This document shows, piece by piece, positions 8,620 to 18,035 of a DNA stretch of 64,000 bases (within the stretch, counting starts at the first letter, position 1; each line of letters starts with the position of its first letter). The DNA lies in the NCBI RefSeq assembly GCF_030272695.1, contig NZ_JARFYN010000002.1, positions 1 through 64,000 on the forward strand. Reading direction: 5' to 3'. This stretch comes from Martinezella calliandrae (GTDB lineage Bacteria; Pseudomonadota; Alphaproteobacteria; Rhizobiales; Rhizobiaceae). The notes below the pieces were generated by a model, which saw nothing but the letters and a program-made list of their open reading frames with translations, did no database searches and had not been told where the DNA came from. A program made the position numbers and the translations under genes.

Positions 8620-8961
8620 ATGCTGAAATTCATTGCCATTCTTGTGCCATTGGTCTCCGTCGCGACTACCGCTTTCGCCGTCGATCCGACCATGAAAAAG
8701 CAATTGCAAAAGCTCGACCCGTCCGAGCGGATGGAGCAAAGCTGCGATGCTGAGGCTATGAAACGTATCAGCACAGAGAAGATCGGCTTCAAACCGGATA
8801 AGGTGATCGCCTATACGTTCAGCGACCCGGATATGACGCCGGATTCGATGAATGCTCCCGGTGCAGTCTTTCGCAGCAAGCGAGATTCGTACCATCTCTC
8901 CTATAAGTGCGGCGACAAAGTGCCGCGCGGCAGCTGGCAGAAATATTATCTCTACGACTGA
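8620..8961 (+). CDS. DUF930 domain secreted protein
   Basis: A 113-residue protein with an N-terminal signal peptide (MLKFIAILVPLVSVATTAFA) and a mature part containing KLDPSERMEQSCDAEAM and KVIAYTF, features of DUF930, a family found mainly in Rhizobiales. The start at 8620 is chosen because it gives a proper signal peptide and has AAGGGA about nine bases upstream; the longer frame from 8503 would run through a palindromic repeat. Mature protein has two cysteines (CDAEA and YKCGD) that could form a disulfide in the periplasm. Function unknown. Confidence 0.8.
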   Translation: MLKFIAILVPLVSVATTAFAVDPTMKKQLQKLDPSERMEQSCDAEAMKRISTEKIGFKPDKVIAYTFSDPDMTPDSMNAPGAVFRSKRDSYHLSYKCGDKVPRGSWQKYYLYD

Positions 8962-8966
8962 TGCCT

Positions 8967-9299
8967 TCAGCGCCGGCTTTGGCGCTCCAGTCGATAGAGT
9001 TCGGAGAGTATATGCTCCTGTACATCGGGGTTCTGGTGACAGACTGCGTCCGTCAGGTCGCGTAGCGTCGCCCGGAGCCCATGCAGCTGATCCACCAGAT
9101 CCATGACCAGATCGACGCCCGCCTCATTGACGCCCATTGCGTTGACGAGGTCCAGGATCAGCTTTCCGCGCGCCAGGTCCGCATCGCGAAAATGCGGGCC
9201 GCCGTCTGTGGTTTCTGGAACGAGCCAGCCCTGCTTGATCCAGATCTGAAGGACGGTGTCGTCGATCTCAAGGCGCAAACGAAATTCGCTTTCATTCAT
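8967..9299 (-). CDS. cbpM: Chaperone modulator CbpM
   Basis: A 110-residue MerR-like single-domain protein. CbpM binds the J-domain of CbpA and inhibits its co-chaperone activity. The N-terminal helix-turn-helix-like region (LRLEIDDTVLQIWIKQGWLVPE) and the mostly helical C-terminal half fit the family. It lies three bases downstream of cbpA on the same strand, the usual operon order. The role is inferred from this linkage and family membership. Confidence 0.85.
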   Translation of the reverse strand: MNESEFRLRLEIDDTVLQIWIKQGWLVPETTDGGPHFRDADLARGKLILDLVNAMGVNEAGVDLVMDLVDQLHGLRATLRDLTDAVCHQNPDVQEHILSELYRLERQSRR

Positions 9300-9302
9300 C
9301 GC

Positions 9303-10214
9303 TCAGCCTCCCATGGTCTTTCTGGGATCATGCGCTTTGCCGGCCCGCCATTCGGAAACGAAGTTTGCAAGCTCGGCATCCGGTGCGTCCGGCAAGACGA
9401 TCTTCAGCGAAACATAGGCGTCGCCGCTTTCTTTGCCACGCTTTGGCACTCCCTTGCCCTTCAGCCGCAAGACCTTGCCGGTGTTGGAGTTCGGTTGAAG
9501 CGTGACGGTGACCGGGCCGGAGGGCGTGGGCACACGGATCTTGCCGCCGAGCACCGCCTCCGCAAGGGAAATCGGTAATTCCAGCCTTATATCGTCGCCG
9601 TCGCGAACGAAGAAGCGGTGGGGGCGGACACGTATCTCGATCAGGGCATCACCATGCGCACCACCACCAAAGCCCGGATCGCCCTTGCCGCGCAGGCGCA
9701 GCGTCTGCCCGTCACGGGTTCCCGGCGGTATCTGTACGTCGAGTGCCGGTCCGTCCGGCAGACTGATCTGTTTTTTCGCGCCGTTGATGGCGTCGAGAAA
9801 ATCGACCTCCATGGAATAGTGGCGATCCTGACCCTGCATTTCTGACTGGCCTCGGCTGCGACGTGAGAAAAAGCTGGAAAGTATATCGTCGGCATCGCCG
9901 AAGTCGGCGAATCCACCGGCGTTGCGGTACGGGCCACGCTGGCCTTCGGTCGTCGCATAGTCGCGATAATAGCTGCGTGGCGGCTGCTCCGCACCGCTGC
10001 TGTCGATTTCGCCACGGTCGAAGCGACCACGCTTGTCCTCGTCGCCAAGGATGCCATAGGCCGCGGAGACTTCCTTGAACTTGTCCTCGGCCTGTTTGTC
10101 GCCGGGGTTGAGATCGGGATGAAGTTTTTTCGCAAGCCTGCGATAGGCGCTTTGAATGTCTTTTTGCGGGGCGTCCCGCTTTACGCCCAGAATGTCATAG
10201 GGATCACGGCTCAT
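9303..10214 (-). CDS. cbpA: DnaJ-type co-chaperone CbpA
   Basis: A 303-residue class B J-protein that stimulates DnaK ATPase and binds curved DNA in E. coli. The J-domain is at residues 1-70 with the HPD motif (KKLHPDLNPGD). There is a Gly/Arg-rich linker, and two C-terminal substrate-binding domains follow (for example RLRGKGDPGFGGG and LRLKGKGVPKRG). There is no zinc-finger, which separates it from DnaJ. The frame is open further upstream to 10409, but the ATG at 10214 begins the J-domain (MSRDPYDILGV) and has AAAGGGA before it. cbpM follows immediately. Confidence 0.92.
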   Translation of the reverse strand: MSRDPYDILGVKRDAPQKDIQSAYRRLAKKLHPDLNPGDKQAEDKFKEVSAAYGILGDEDKRGRFDRGEIDSSGAEQPPRSYYRDYATTEGQRGPYRNAGGFADFGDADDILSSFFSRRSRGQSEMQGQDRHYSMEVDFLDAINGAKKQISLPDGPALDVQIPPGTRDGQTLRLRGKGDPGFGGGAHGDALIEIRVRPHRFFVRDGDDIRLELPISLAEAVLGGKIRVPTPSGPVTVTLQPNSNTGKVLRLKGKGVPKRGKESGDAYVSLKIVLPDAPDAELANFVSEWRAGKAHDPRKTMGG

Positions 10215-10483
10215 AGATATTTCCCTTTGGGAGCACAGAAAAATATGCAGATAGTGATGGGCTGGCTTTGCATCAATCGTAACATAAATAATAGCACGCC
10301 ATGGGCGCGACTGCCGCAGAATGACCGATGGCGCATTTGTGATGGGCAATAAGCGGCGTTGCGGCCAGATTGCCATATTTCCGTCGCCTTGCCGGACGAT
10401 TGCGGGCATGGCGGTAGGGCCATGGCAATTTTACGCTCTTTCCGCCAGACTTCATTTCATTCGATCCGACCGTTGGCTGCCTG

Positions 10484-11278
10484 ATGAACCGTTTTCTATT
10501 GACGTCCGCATTCGTGCTCGCTGCCGTTCCGGCGGCTTTTGCCGCCGAATCCGTGGCCAAGCCCGTTGTGTGGCCGCAGCTTCCGCCGAAGGCACCGGTT
10601 TCAAACGTCAAGTTGGTCGAGCCCCATTTGCACGTCACCCGCGCCGGCAAAGGCGCGCCGCGTATCGCCCTGACCTTTGACGCCTGCATGGGCAAGACCG
10701 ATCCGCGCATCCTCAACACATTGGTAGATCAACACATCCCGGCGACGATCTTCGTCACCGCCCGCTGGCTGCGGACTAACCCGGAAACGCTCGCCGTGTT
10801 CCTTGCTCATCCCGACATCTTCGAACTTGAGGATCATGGCCAGAATCATATTCCGGCGGTCGACATCCCGACCAAGGTCTATGGCATTCCGGCGGCAGGA
10901 TCGCCACAGGCGGTCGCGCAGGAAGTCAAAGGCGGCTCCGATGCCATGATTGCCGCCGGCATTCCGCAGCCGCATTGGTTCCGGGGCGCCACGGCCAAAT
11001 ATAGCCTCTCTGCCATCGCCCAGATTCGCGGCATGGGCTACCGCATCGCCGGCTATTCGGTGAACGGCGACAGTGGCTCCCTGCTGCCGGCCAAGATGGT
11101 GGAAAAGCAGTATGCTGCCGCCAAGGATGGCGATGTCATCATCTCGCATATCAACCAGCCGACCCACGCCGCGGGCGAAGGCGTGGCCGCAAGCATTTTG
11201 GCGTTGAAGGCCAAGGGTGTGCAGTTCGTCCGCCTGCAGGATATCCCCGAGCAGGGCGATGACGATACGACGAACTGA
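10484..11278 (+). CDS. Polysaccharide deacetylase family protein, secreted
   Basis: A 264-residue NodB-homology protein with a clear signal peptide (MNRFLLTSAFVLAAVPAAFA). The first family motif is present as LTFDACMGKTD rather than TFDDGP, so only one of the two adjacent acidic residues is kept. The second motif appears as EDHGQNH, giving two His for metal binding. The later WFRGATAKYS and the GDVIISHINQP region match motifs 3-5. It probably acts on an N-acetylated glycan in the periplasm or on the surface; the substrate is unknown. The gene is monocistronic and convergent with the AI-2E family gene. Confidence 0.82.
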   Translation: MNRFLLTSAFVLAAVPAAFAAESVAKPVVWPQLPPKAPVSNVKLVEPHLHVTRAGKGAPRIALTFDACMGKTDPRILNTLVDQHIPATIFVTARWLRTNPETLAVFLAHPDIFELEDHGQNHIPAVDIPTKVYGIPAAGSPQAVAQEVKGGSDAMIAAGIPQPHWFRGATAKYSLSAIAQIRGMGYRIAGYSVNGDSGSLLPAKMVEKQYAAAKDGDVIISHINQPTHAAGEGVAASILALKAKGVQFVRLQDIPEQGDDDTTN

Positions 11279-11342
11279 GCCGGGCTGGATGCTCTCGTGG
11301 CGGAGGCATTCATCAGGCGACAACAACCCTTAGCTGACGTCC

Positions 11343-12596
11343 TCACTGGGGCAGTTGCGGCTGCGCCTTTTCTTCGAAGAACAGCTCGTTGATCACGGTC
11401 ATGACGATCAGCGAGAGCGGCAGGGCGAGCATGGCCCCGACGGCGCCCCACATCCAGGTCCAGAAGATGATGGCAATGAAGACGACGAAGGGATTGAGCT
11501 CCCACTGCCGGCCCATGACCGCTGGAAAAACTAGGTTCTCCACGGCGAGATGGACGCAGAAGAAGGCGATGGCGGGGGCGAGCCCGGGGACGATATCGTC
11601 ATGGGTGATGATGCCGGCGATCGCCAGTGCCGCTGTTATCGTCGCGATGCCGACGAAAGGAACGAAGCTGGAGAGAAAGGCAAAGATGCCCCAAAGGATC
11701 GGCACGCTCATACCGCTGACATAGACGATGGCCGTCATCACGACGCCGATGCCAGCATAGATCAGCGCGGCGGTCGCAAAGTAGAAGCCAAGCATCTGCT
11801 CCACGGCATTGATGACGCGGATCGCCGTCAGTCGCGATGTTCTGGTGGAGAAAGTCATAATGATCGTTTTGCGCAGACTGATGCGGCCGGCGAGGAATAG
11901 CATCAACGCCGCGAAAAAGACAAGGCCTTGGACAATGGCGGGCGTCAGGCTGTTGGCGAGGACATGCAGCACATTGCCGGCATTTTCAAGCAGCACATTG
12001 ATCGACATCGGCCCGCTTTCAAAGGTTTGCGGTGTGATGTGTAACCATTTGATCCCCTCGAGATAGGGCATCAGTCGATCGACGGTGCGTTGGAACACGT
12101 CGGGCCCTTCATGCGCGAGCGTCGCCATCGGTCCGGCGAGCGAATTAATGATCAGGAAGATGACCAGCGCCACCGCTGATGACAAGAGAACGGCGTTGAG
12201 GATGCGCGGCACGCCAAGCTTGCTGAGCCTTTCCGCGACCAGCCCGAGGATCATGCCGACGACGACGGCTAGCGTCAGCGGGATGAGGATGATCGACATC
12301 ATGTAGACGCCCGCCAGCGCCAGGGCGAGGAAGATGCCGATGACAGCCCAGGCAGACGCAACATCGAGCCCGTCCTTCTCGATCCGCTTTGAGGGTGCGG
12401 TACTATCCATTTGTTCGGTATCTGCCCGCAACGCGTCTACCCAGGCACTGGAGCGCCCTTCGCGCGCCAACGTCAATCTGCGCGTCTGTTTGCGTATGCC
12501 GTTGGCGATATCCATGCCGGACATGTCCCGGAACCCCGTTGCCTCGGTATGCAAACGCGGGAGGTCCGTGCTGGTTCCGGACCGGACCTTTGACAT
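11343..12596 (-). CDS. AI-2E family transporter (PerM/YdiK-like permease)
   Basis: A 417-residue integral membrane protein. After a hydrophilic N-terminus of about 80 residues there are roughly seven to eight hydrophobic segments, with the family-typical C-terminal region NPFVVFIAIIFWTWMWGAVG. Members include TqsA, which exports the AI-2 signal, but most have no proven substrate and some may be ion antiporters. The start is uncertain: 12596 is the longest choice, while an ATG at 12410 would remove 62 poorly conserved residues; neither has a strong ribosome-binding site. Confidence 0.82.
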   Translation of the reverse strand: MSKVRSGTSTDLPRLHTEATGFRDMSGMDIANGIRKQTRRLTLAREGRSSAWVDALRADTEQMDSTAPSKRIEKDGLDVASAWAVIGIFLALALAGVYMMSIILIPLTLAVVVGMILGLVAERLSKLGVPRILNAVLLSSAVALVIFLIINSLAGPMATLAHEGPDVFQRTVDRLMPYLEGIKWLHITPQTFESGPMSINVLLENAGNVLHVLANSLTPAIVQGLVFFAALMLFLAGRISLRKTIIMTFSTRTSRLTAIRVINAVEQMLGFYFATAALIYAGIGVVMTAIVYVSGMSVPILWGIFAFLSSFVPFVGIATITAALAIAGIITHDDIVPGLAPAIAFFCVHLAVENLVFPAVMGRQWELNPFVVFIAIIFWTWMWGAVGAMLALPLSLIVMTVINELFFEEKAQPQLPQ

Positions 12597-12617
12597 CGTA
12601 AGTTAGGGGATACGCGA

Positions 12618-13484
12618 TCAGCCGATCAGATTCAGCCCAATGCCCCAGGGATCGCGCAGCGAAAGGCCACCGTCGCGCCTTTCCGTTTTGATCTCGTGAG
12701 CGGCCAGTGCTGCCACTGCCTTGTCGAGCGCGTCCCTGTCGTTAAAACGCAGCGTGTAGTCGGAAAGGCCGGTCATATGTTCGGAACGGACACCGGCGCC
12801 GCGGCTGTTCCAGGTGTTGGCGCCGAGATGATGGTGATAGCCGCCGGTTGCGAGGAAGGTTGCACCGGGATAGCGAGCTGCCATCACCTTCATTCCCAGC
12901 ACATCGCGATAAAAGGCATTTGCCTCCGCGACATCGCCGACCTGCAAATGGATGTGGCCGATCGCCGAACCTTCGGCCATGCCGTCCCAGCGGTCCTGCG
13001 GCGCACTTTCGTATAGCTTCTGCAAATCGAGCCTGAGCGTCGCCATCTCAACCGTACCGTCGCCATGGAATTTCCACTGTTCATGCGGCCGGTCTGCGTA
13101 GATCTCGATGCCATTGCCCTCGGGGTCGGAAAGATAGATCGCTTCGCTGACGACGTGGTCGGAAGCGCCTTCGAGGGCGACGTTATTATGCGCCGCGTGC
13201 CGCAGCCAACGGGCAAGCTCGACGCGATCAGGCATCAGAAAGGCGGTGTGAAACAGGCCGGCCGCCGTCAGCGGCGCGCGCACGGCCGCGCGATCCGTCG
13301 TCAGCGTCAGCAGCGGCAAGCCGGCAACGCCCAGCACCTCGCCGCTCTCGGTCTTCTCGATGACCTTCAGGCCCAGTATGTCCTGATAAAAGCGCGACAC
13401 CACCGCCAGGTCGGTGACGACAAGATGCGACTGCCCGACATAGGCGGGACGCGTCAGCGCGTAGGAGTGAGCGGTTTCGGTCAT
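12618..13484 (-). CDS. VOC family protein (CatE-like catechol 2,3-dioxygenase fold)
   Basis: A 288-residue protein with two vicinal-oxygen-chelate domains. The first (about 15-130) begins VGQSHLVVTDLAVVSRFY and contains DPEGNGIEIYAD. The second (about 165-288) begins IGHIHLQVGDVAEANAFY and has YHHHLGANTW. His residues in IGHIH and YHHH can supply two metal ligands; the expected third, a glutamate near the end (usually in GxxxE), is not obvious in WGIGLNLIG. It may therefore bind metal differently or have another substrate. Related to B. subtilis CatE. It lies 22 bases downstream of nothing on its own strand except a short gap from the permease, so cotranscription upstream of the AI-2E family gene is possible. 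Confidence 0.78.
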   Translation of the reverse strand: MTETAHSYALTRPAYVGQSHLVVTDLAVVSRFYQDILGLKVIEKTESGEVLGVAGLPLLTLTTDRAAVRAPLTAAGLFHTAFLMPDRVELARWLRHAAHNNVALEGASDHVVSEAIYLSDPEGNGIEIYADRPHEQWKFHGDGTVEMATLRLDLQKLYESAPQDRWDGMAEGSAIGHIHLQVGDVAEANAFYRDVLGMKVMAARYPGATFLATGGYHHHLGANTWNSRGAGVRSEHMTGLSDYTLRFNDRDALDKAVAALAAHEIKTERRDGGLSLRDPWGIGLNLIG

Positions 13485-13813
13485 GGGAGTGTTCGAACCT
13501 CGATGTTGTGGGAGAGAGCAACCGGCGTGGGCGACGAAAACACCGCCGATAGCAGGTCCTAAGAGCTTTCGCCGGTTGGTGCACCTCTTTAGATCCTCTG
13601 GCCTGCTGTACTTAATTTTAGATATGGCGGATTTTGATTGTTCACAGAAGACTAGAAATTGCGGATTGAGCGTTCGCTACGCGTTGACAGCAGGCTTCTC
13701 GAGCGGCCTCACCATTTACGAAGATTTACCCGTATGCTCGTTTGGGGCGGTTGCCTCGGTCGCTGTGAGATGCGACGATCAACCCTTGTGTCGACCAATT
13801 GGGACACGTATGC
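13485..13813. other. Divergent intergenic region
   Basis: About 330 bases between the VOC gene (-) and the hemolysin III gene (+). Short open frames are present but none has coding character or a ribosome-binding site. Promoters for both flanking genes are expected here. Confidence 0.5.
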
Positions 13814-14482
13814 ATGGCCGAGTTCGGGGGCATCCGTTGGGCTTATGACCGATATGAAGTGATCGTTGACAGCATCGTCAACGGCGTCGGCGTCGTCTTT
13901 GCTCTCATCGGCGCGACCGTGTTGATCTTCTATGCGACGGTGTGGAGCTCTTATGGCGAGATTGCCGCGGCCTGGATCTATGGCGTCGGCCTTGTCCTAA
14001 CGCTGGCGATGTCTTTCGCCTACAATCTTTGGCCGGTGTCGCAAACAAAGTGGTTTCTGCGACGTTTCGATCATTCCGCAATCTTCGTGCTGATCGCCGC
14101 CACCTATACGCCATTCCTGGAGCGTGGCGCGGATGATCCGCTCCTCTTTGCCATGCTGATCGCCATCTGGGTCTTCGCCGCCTTCGGCATTGCGCTGAAA
14201 TGCATTTTTCCGGGGCGGCACGACCGGCTGGCGATCTTGCTTTATCTCGCCATGGGCTGGAGCGGCGTGTTGGTGGCCAGGGATGTTTCCTCGCATATAC
14301 CGTTCGCCTCGATGCTGCTGATCTTGATTGGCGGCATCATCTATTCGCTTGGCGTAGTCTTCCATATCTGGGAGAAGCTGCGTTTCCAGAACGCCATTTG
14401 GCACGGCTTCGTCATTACCGCCGCCGCCGTGCATTATTCAGCGGTGCTGACCTGTTTCAGCCTGTCACCGGAAAACTTTTGA
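13814..14482 (+). CDS. Hemolysin III family membrane protein (YqfA/PAQR-like)
   Basis: A 222-residue protein with seven predicted membrane spans. Conserved family elements are YDRYEVIVDSIVNGVG near the start, FDHSAIFVLIAATYTPF in the middle and FQNAIWHGFVITAAAVHY at the end; the Asp and His residues in these match the metal-site pattern of the PAQR/HlyIII superfamily. True haemolytic activity is proven for few members, so the name is historical. ATG at 13814 is chosen over the TTG at 13799. Its 3' end overlaps the convergent hypothetical gene by 26 bases. Confidence 0.85.
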   Translation: MAEFGGIRWAYDRYEVIVDSIVNGVGVVFALIGATVLIFYATVWSSYGEIAAAWIYGVGLVLTLAMSFAYNLWPVSQTKWFLRRFDHSAIFVLIAATYTPFLERGADDPLLFAMLIAIWVFAAFGIALKCIFPGRHDRLAILLYLAMGWSGVLVARDVSSHIPFASMLLILIGGIIYSLGVVFHIWEKLRFQNAIWHGFVITAAAVHYSAVLTCFSLSPENF

Positions 14483-14972
14483 CAATTTGGGTCGTCGACA
14501 CACATTTCTTCGTCGGGCGCAGGCTGCGCACAAGTCGCATGACGACGGCGTCATAGCGCTGCATGGTCGTCTTCGGATAATCCATCTGGAAAAAGGCGGC
14601 GCCGCCATTGCACAGCGCCACGCCACGCACGTAGACGATGCGGCCCTGCTTGGTGCCCGAGAAGCTGATGCCATGCGAGTTCGATTTCGAATAGGAGATC
14701 TGCCAGCCGTCATCCTTGGCGCGCGCCATGCGGGTATTCGCTTCCGTTGAAAAGTCGCCATCGAGGATGTTGGTGCCGAAAACCAGCAGCCGTGCGGACT
14801 GATCGGCCGGCGTCAAGGTCAGTCCGTCGCCATTGTCGGGACGGGCCGAAAGGCGGAATTCCGACGGCAGTTCGATCGCATAGCCAAACCGCGCATTCTC
14901 ATAGGACCACCAGTCGGCGGCCTGCGCCGGCGTGATAGAAATGAGCAGGAAGGCAGTCAGGCGGGCGAGCAT
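14457..14972 (-). CDS. Secreted hypothetical protein
   Basis: A 171-residue protein with a signal peptide (MLARLTAFLLISITPAQA) followed by WWSYENARFGYAIELPSEF, a pattern common in uncharacterised rhizobial periplasmic proteins. There is no recognised domain. Two cysteines in the C-terminal half (ALCNGG and TKKCVST) may pair after export. Overlaps the 3' end of the convergent hemolysin III gene by 26 bases. Confidence 0.7.
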   Translation of the reverse strand: MLARLTAFLLISITPAQAADWWSYENARFGYAIELPSEFRLSARPDNGDGLTLTPADQSARLLVFGTNILDGDFSTEANTRMARAKDDGWQISYSKSNSHGISFSGTKQGRIVYVRGVALCNGGAAFFQMDYPKTTMQRYDAVVMRLVRSLRPTKKCVSTTQIVKSFPVTG

Positions 14973-15177
14973 TGCGGTTTCCGGGAGGCGGGATCTGCAA
15001 ACCAGCTAGGAATAGCGCAGTTTCCAGCAAAAATTCCATAGTGATTCTGAGAATGATAATAAAATAGCTTCAATTCGTTACGGTTTGATTGCGAGCCATG
15101 CAGGAATGGCAGATTTACTTCACCCATATGGCGGAGTATGCCGCGATCATATCTTAAAATAATCGGAAAACGGGATT

Positions 15178-15678
15178 ATGGACCAAGCCGTACTGCTTCG
15201 CGATGCCACCGAGGCTGATCTGCCTGCGATTTGCGAGATTTATAACCACGCGGTCGTGCACACGACCGCGATTTGGAATGACACGCTGGTTGACGTCGAC
15301 AACCGCGTGGAGTGGCTTAAAGCGCGCAAGGCGAAAGGCTTTCCGGTCATCGTCGCGGAAAAGGACGGCAAGGTCGCCGGCTACGCCTCCTACGGCGATT
15401 GGCGCGCTTTCGAGGGCTACCGCCATACCGTCGAAAACTCCGTCTATGTCGACAAGGACCAGCGCGGTCTCGGCATTGGCGAAGGTTTGCTGCGTGAACT
15501 TGTCGCCCGTGCTGCCGCGGGCAATGTCCACATCATGATCGCTGCCATCGAGACCGGCAACGCTACCTCCATTCGTCTGCATGAAAAGCTCGGCTTCCGC
15601 GTCGTCGGTCAGTTTTCGGAAGTTGGTACAAAGTTCGGTCGCTGGCTGGATCTGACCTGCATGGAACTGCGTATCTAG
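15178..15678 (+). CDS. GNAT acetyltransferase, phosphinothricin/methionine sulfoximine type
   Basis: A 166-residue single-domain N-acetyltransferase. The acetyl-CoA pyrophosphate loop DQRGLGIGEGLL, the N-terminal LRDATEADLPAICEIYN and the typical ENSVYVDKD and LHEKLGFRVVGQFSEVG segments match the Pat/MddA branch, whose members acetylate phosphinothricin, methionine sulfoximine or methionine sulfone. The exact substrate is not readable from sequence. The gene stands alone. Confidence 0.87.
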   Translation: MDQAVLLRDATEADLPAICEIYNHAVVHTTAIWNDTLVDVDNRVEWLKARKAKGFPVIVAEKDGKVAGYASYGDWRAFEGYRHTVENSVYVDKDQRGLGIGEGLLRELVARAAAGNVHIMIAAIETGNATSIRLHEKLGFRVVGQFSEVGTKFGRWLDLTCMELRI

Positions 15679-15778
15679 TTCGCTAGTCATTCCCGCGTCA
15701 TACCCTGACGCTATCCAAACGATGGTAGATCTGAAACGTGATTTTCATCGCGGGTATCCTCCGTTGCATCTTCTGAAA

Positions 15779-16861
15779 ATGCAGATAGCCGTCATCGGCG
15801 CAGGGATTGTCGGGGCATCGATTGCCTATCATCTGGCACGCCGCGGAGCGCGGGTGCGTTTGTTCGATGAAGGTCCGGCGCCTGCTGCAGGCGTTACCGG
15901 CAAGGCATTTGGCTGGGTCAATCTCATCAACGGCGATCCAACGACGAATTATGGAAATTACCGCATCAGGCGCGAGGCGATCAGCGAATATCAACGTTTA
16001 AAGGTCGCTCTTCCGGAGGCATTGCAGCATGCGCGCTCCGGTTCGCTGACCTGGCGTGCGACAGCCGCGGAGACGGAGGCGCTGGTACAAGAACATCAGG
16101 CTGCGGGCGCAACGGTCGAGTTGGTTGACGCCAAGACGATCGCCTGGTGGGAGCCGGAACTTCGCGATGTGCCGGAATGCGCAGCGTTTTCTCCCGACGA
16201 TCTGGCGCTGGATCCGACGCAGCTCACGCAGACATTTGTGCGTGCGGCGATTGCTTTCGGAGCCACGGCGCATTTCGATCAGAAGATTATCGCTCTCGAA
16301 ACGTCCGACGGTCGGATCGCCGGTGTGCGCACGGCAGAGCAAGGCGTTTCGGCTGAAGTCGTCGTCCTGGCCATTGGCACATCGGTCGACATGCTGATCT
16401 CTTCGTTCGGATTGGCGATCGGCGTCGAAAGCTCGCCCGCCGTGCTACTGCAATTTTCCGCCGACCGGCCCTTCCTCAATCACATTCTCCGCGGCCCCGA
16501 TTTGGAACTTCGCCAGCGGCCCGACCATTCGTTGCTATCCGCCGCAAGCTACGGCGGCGATTCCGAGGACAGCAGGCCGGTGGCCATCGGATATCGCTTG
16601 CTAGATGCGATGAGACGAAAGCTCGCTTTGCCGGACGGTGTCGAATTGCAGCAGGCAGTCATTGGCCATCGTCCGGTGTTCGCCGATGGGTTTCCGAGGC
16701 TTGGCTTTCTGCCAGGCGCCGAGGGCATCTATGTCGCCGTCGCCCACCCAGGCATCATTCTAGCGCCCTTGCTCGGCCGGCTGGCGATGGAAGAGATCAT
16801 CGAGGGACAGCGATCGACGCTGGTTCCCGGATTTGACGTGGCCGCTTTTCCCGCCAGCTAA
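15779..16861 (+). CDS. FAD-dependent oxidoreductase, D-amino acid oxidase (DAO) family
   Basis: A 360-residue flavoenzyme. The start MQIAVIGAGIVGASIAYHLA is a Rossmann FAD-binding fold with GxGxxG; the frame continues upstream to 15722 but the extra 19 residues are not family-like, so 15779 is preferred. The C-terminal HPGIILAPLLGRLAMEEI is the conserved end of the DAO fold, where FAD contacts occur. Likely oxidises an amine or amino acid, electron acceptor unknown. No partner gene is adjacent, so the substrate cannot be inferred. Confidence 0.85.
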   Translation: MQIAVIGAGIVGASIAYHLARRGARVRLFDEGPAPAAGVTGKAFGWVNLINGDPTTNYGNYRIRREAISEYQRLKVALPEALQHARSGSLTWRATAAETEALVQEHQAAGATVELVDAKTIAWWEPELRDVPECAAFSPDDLALDPTQLTQTFVRAAIAFGATAHFDQKIIALETSDGRIAGVRTAEQGVSAEVVVLAIGTSVDMLISSFGLAIGVESSPAVLLQFSADRPFLNHILRGPDLELRQRPDHSLLSAASYGGDSEDSRPVAIGYRLLDAMRRKLALPDGVELQQAVIGHRPVFADGFPRLGFLPGAEGIYVAVAHPGIILAPLLGRLAMEEIIEGQRSTLVPGFDVAAFPAS

Positions 16862-17052
16862 TCGGTTGCCCTATTTTTCCGCCTCAAACACCATGGCATG
16901 ACCATCCGGCTCTGATGTCGAAAAAGCAATTCCAGTGGTTTACCCTCCGGTTTATCTCGCGCAGGGCTTGAGACAATTCAGCCTTTAGCCTATCCCAATT
17001 ATGGACTTTCGGCTTGGCCGGATTCCGTGTGATCGTCCAGCGGGGAGGAGAC

Positions 17053-18035
17053 ATGGAAAGCGTCACCGGCCTGACATTCCTGGCATTGTGTCTGCCCCTC
17101 CTCGGTGCGATCACCGTGCCCACCACCGTCCGCTATCTCGGCCACAATGCTGCCTGGCCCCTTTCGCTTTTTCCGGCACTCGCCTTTCTGCATTTCTTGG
17201 GCTTTCTACCCACCATTGCCGCCGGCCATAATGTCCAGGAAGGCCTCCATTGGGTGCCGAGTTTGAACTTGCGCTTTTCCTGGCTGCTCGATGGCTTGTC
17301 ACTTACATTTGCGCTGATGATCACCGGCATTGGTACACTGATCGTCCATTATGCAGGCGGTTACCTGAACCGGCATGCCGACCAGAGCCGCTTTTTCTCC
17401 TTCATCTTCCTGTTCATGGGCTCGATGCTTGGCCTTGTCGCGTCGGACAGTTTCCTGACGCTGTTCGTTTTCTGGGAGTTGACCTTAATCGCCTCTTTCC
17501 TGCTGATCGGGTTCACCAGCGCGAGGCCGCGCGGCGCGCTGCCCTGCAGGCGCTTGCCGTCACCGGCGGAGGAGGGCTGCCAGCTGCTCGCAGGTCTGTC
17601 ACTGATCTGGCAGGTCACCGGTGCCGCGGACATGTCCAGCCTATTGAGGGCCGGCGGGGCGCTACGCGAAAGCCCGGTTTATCTCGCCACGCTTGTCCTG
17701 ATACTCGGTGGCGCCTTTACCAAGTCTGCGCAGTTCCTTTCGATTTCTGGCTGCTAAATGCCATGGAGGCGCGACGCCCGTGTCGGCCTATCTGCATTCC
17801 GCAACGATGGTGAAGGCCGGTGTCTATCTCTTGATGCGGCTTAATTTAGCGATGGGCGCACAAGAGCTTGGGAGATGATCCTGCCGGTTTTCGGTGGCGT
17901 GACATTGCTGGTCGGGACGTTGCCGCCATCCGCCAGACCGACTTGAAGCTGATGCTCACCTATTCGACGGCCTCCTCTCTCGGTTTGCTGGTCGTGCTTA
18001 TCGGCTTCGGCTCCGATCATGCGGCGGGGGCACCG
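17053..18035 (+). pseudogene. phaA/mrpA antiporter subunit, 5' remnant with frameshifts
   Basis: The start is well preserved: GGGGAGGAG precedes ATG 17053, and the first frame gives MESVTGLTFLALCLPLLGAI with membrane spans and VFWELTLIASFLLIGFTSARP, typical of the MrpA/PhaA (NuoL-like) subunit of Na+/K+:H+ antiporters. Around 17525-17578 the family sequence EAARRAALQALAVTGGGG lies in another frame. The first frame stops at 17755-17757, yet [19 protein letters not shown] and [20 protein letters not shown] follow in other frames up to about 18020. Only about the first third of a protein normally near 950-1000 residues remains. Non-functional. Confidence 0.85.
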
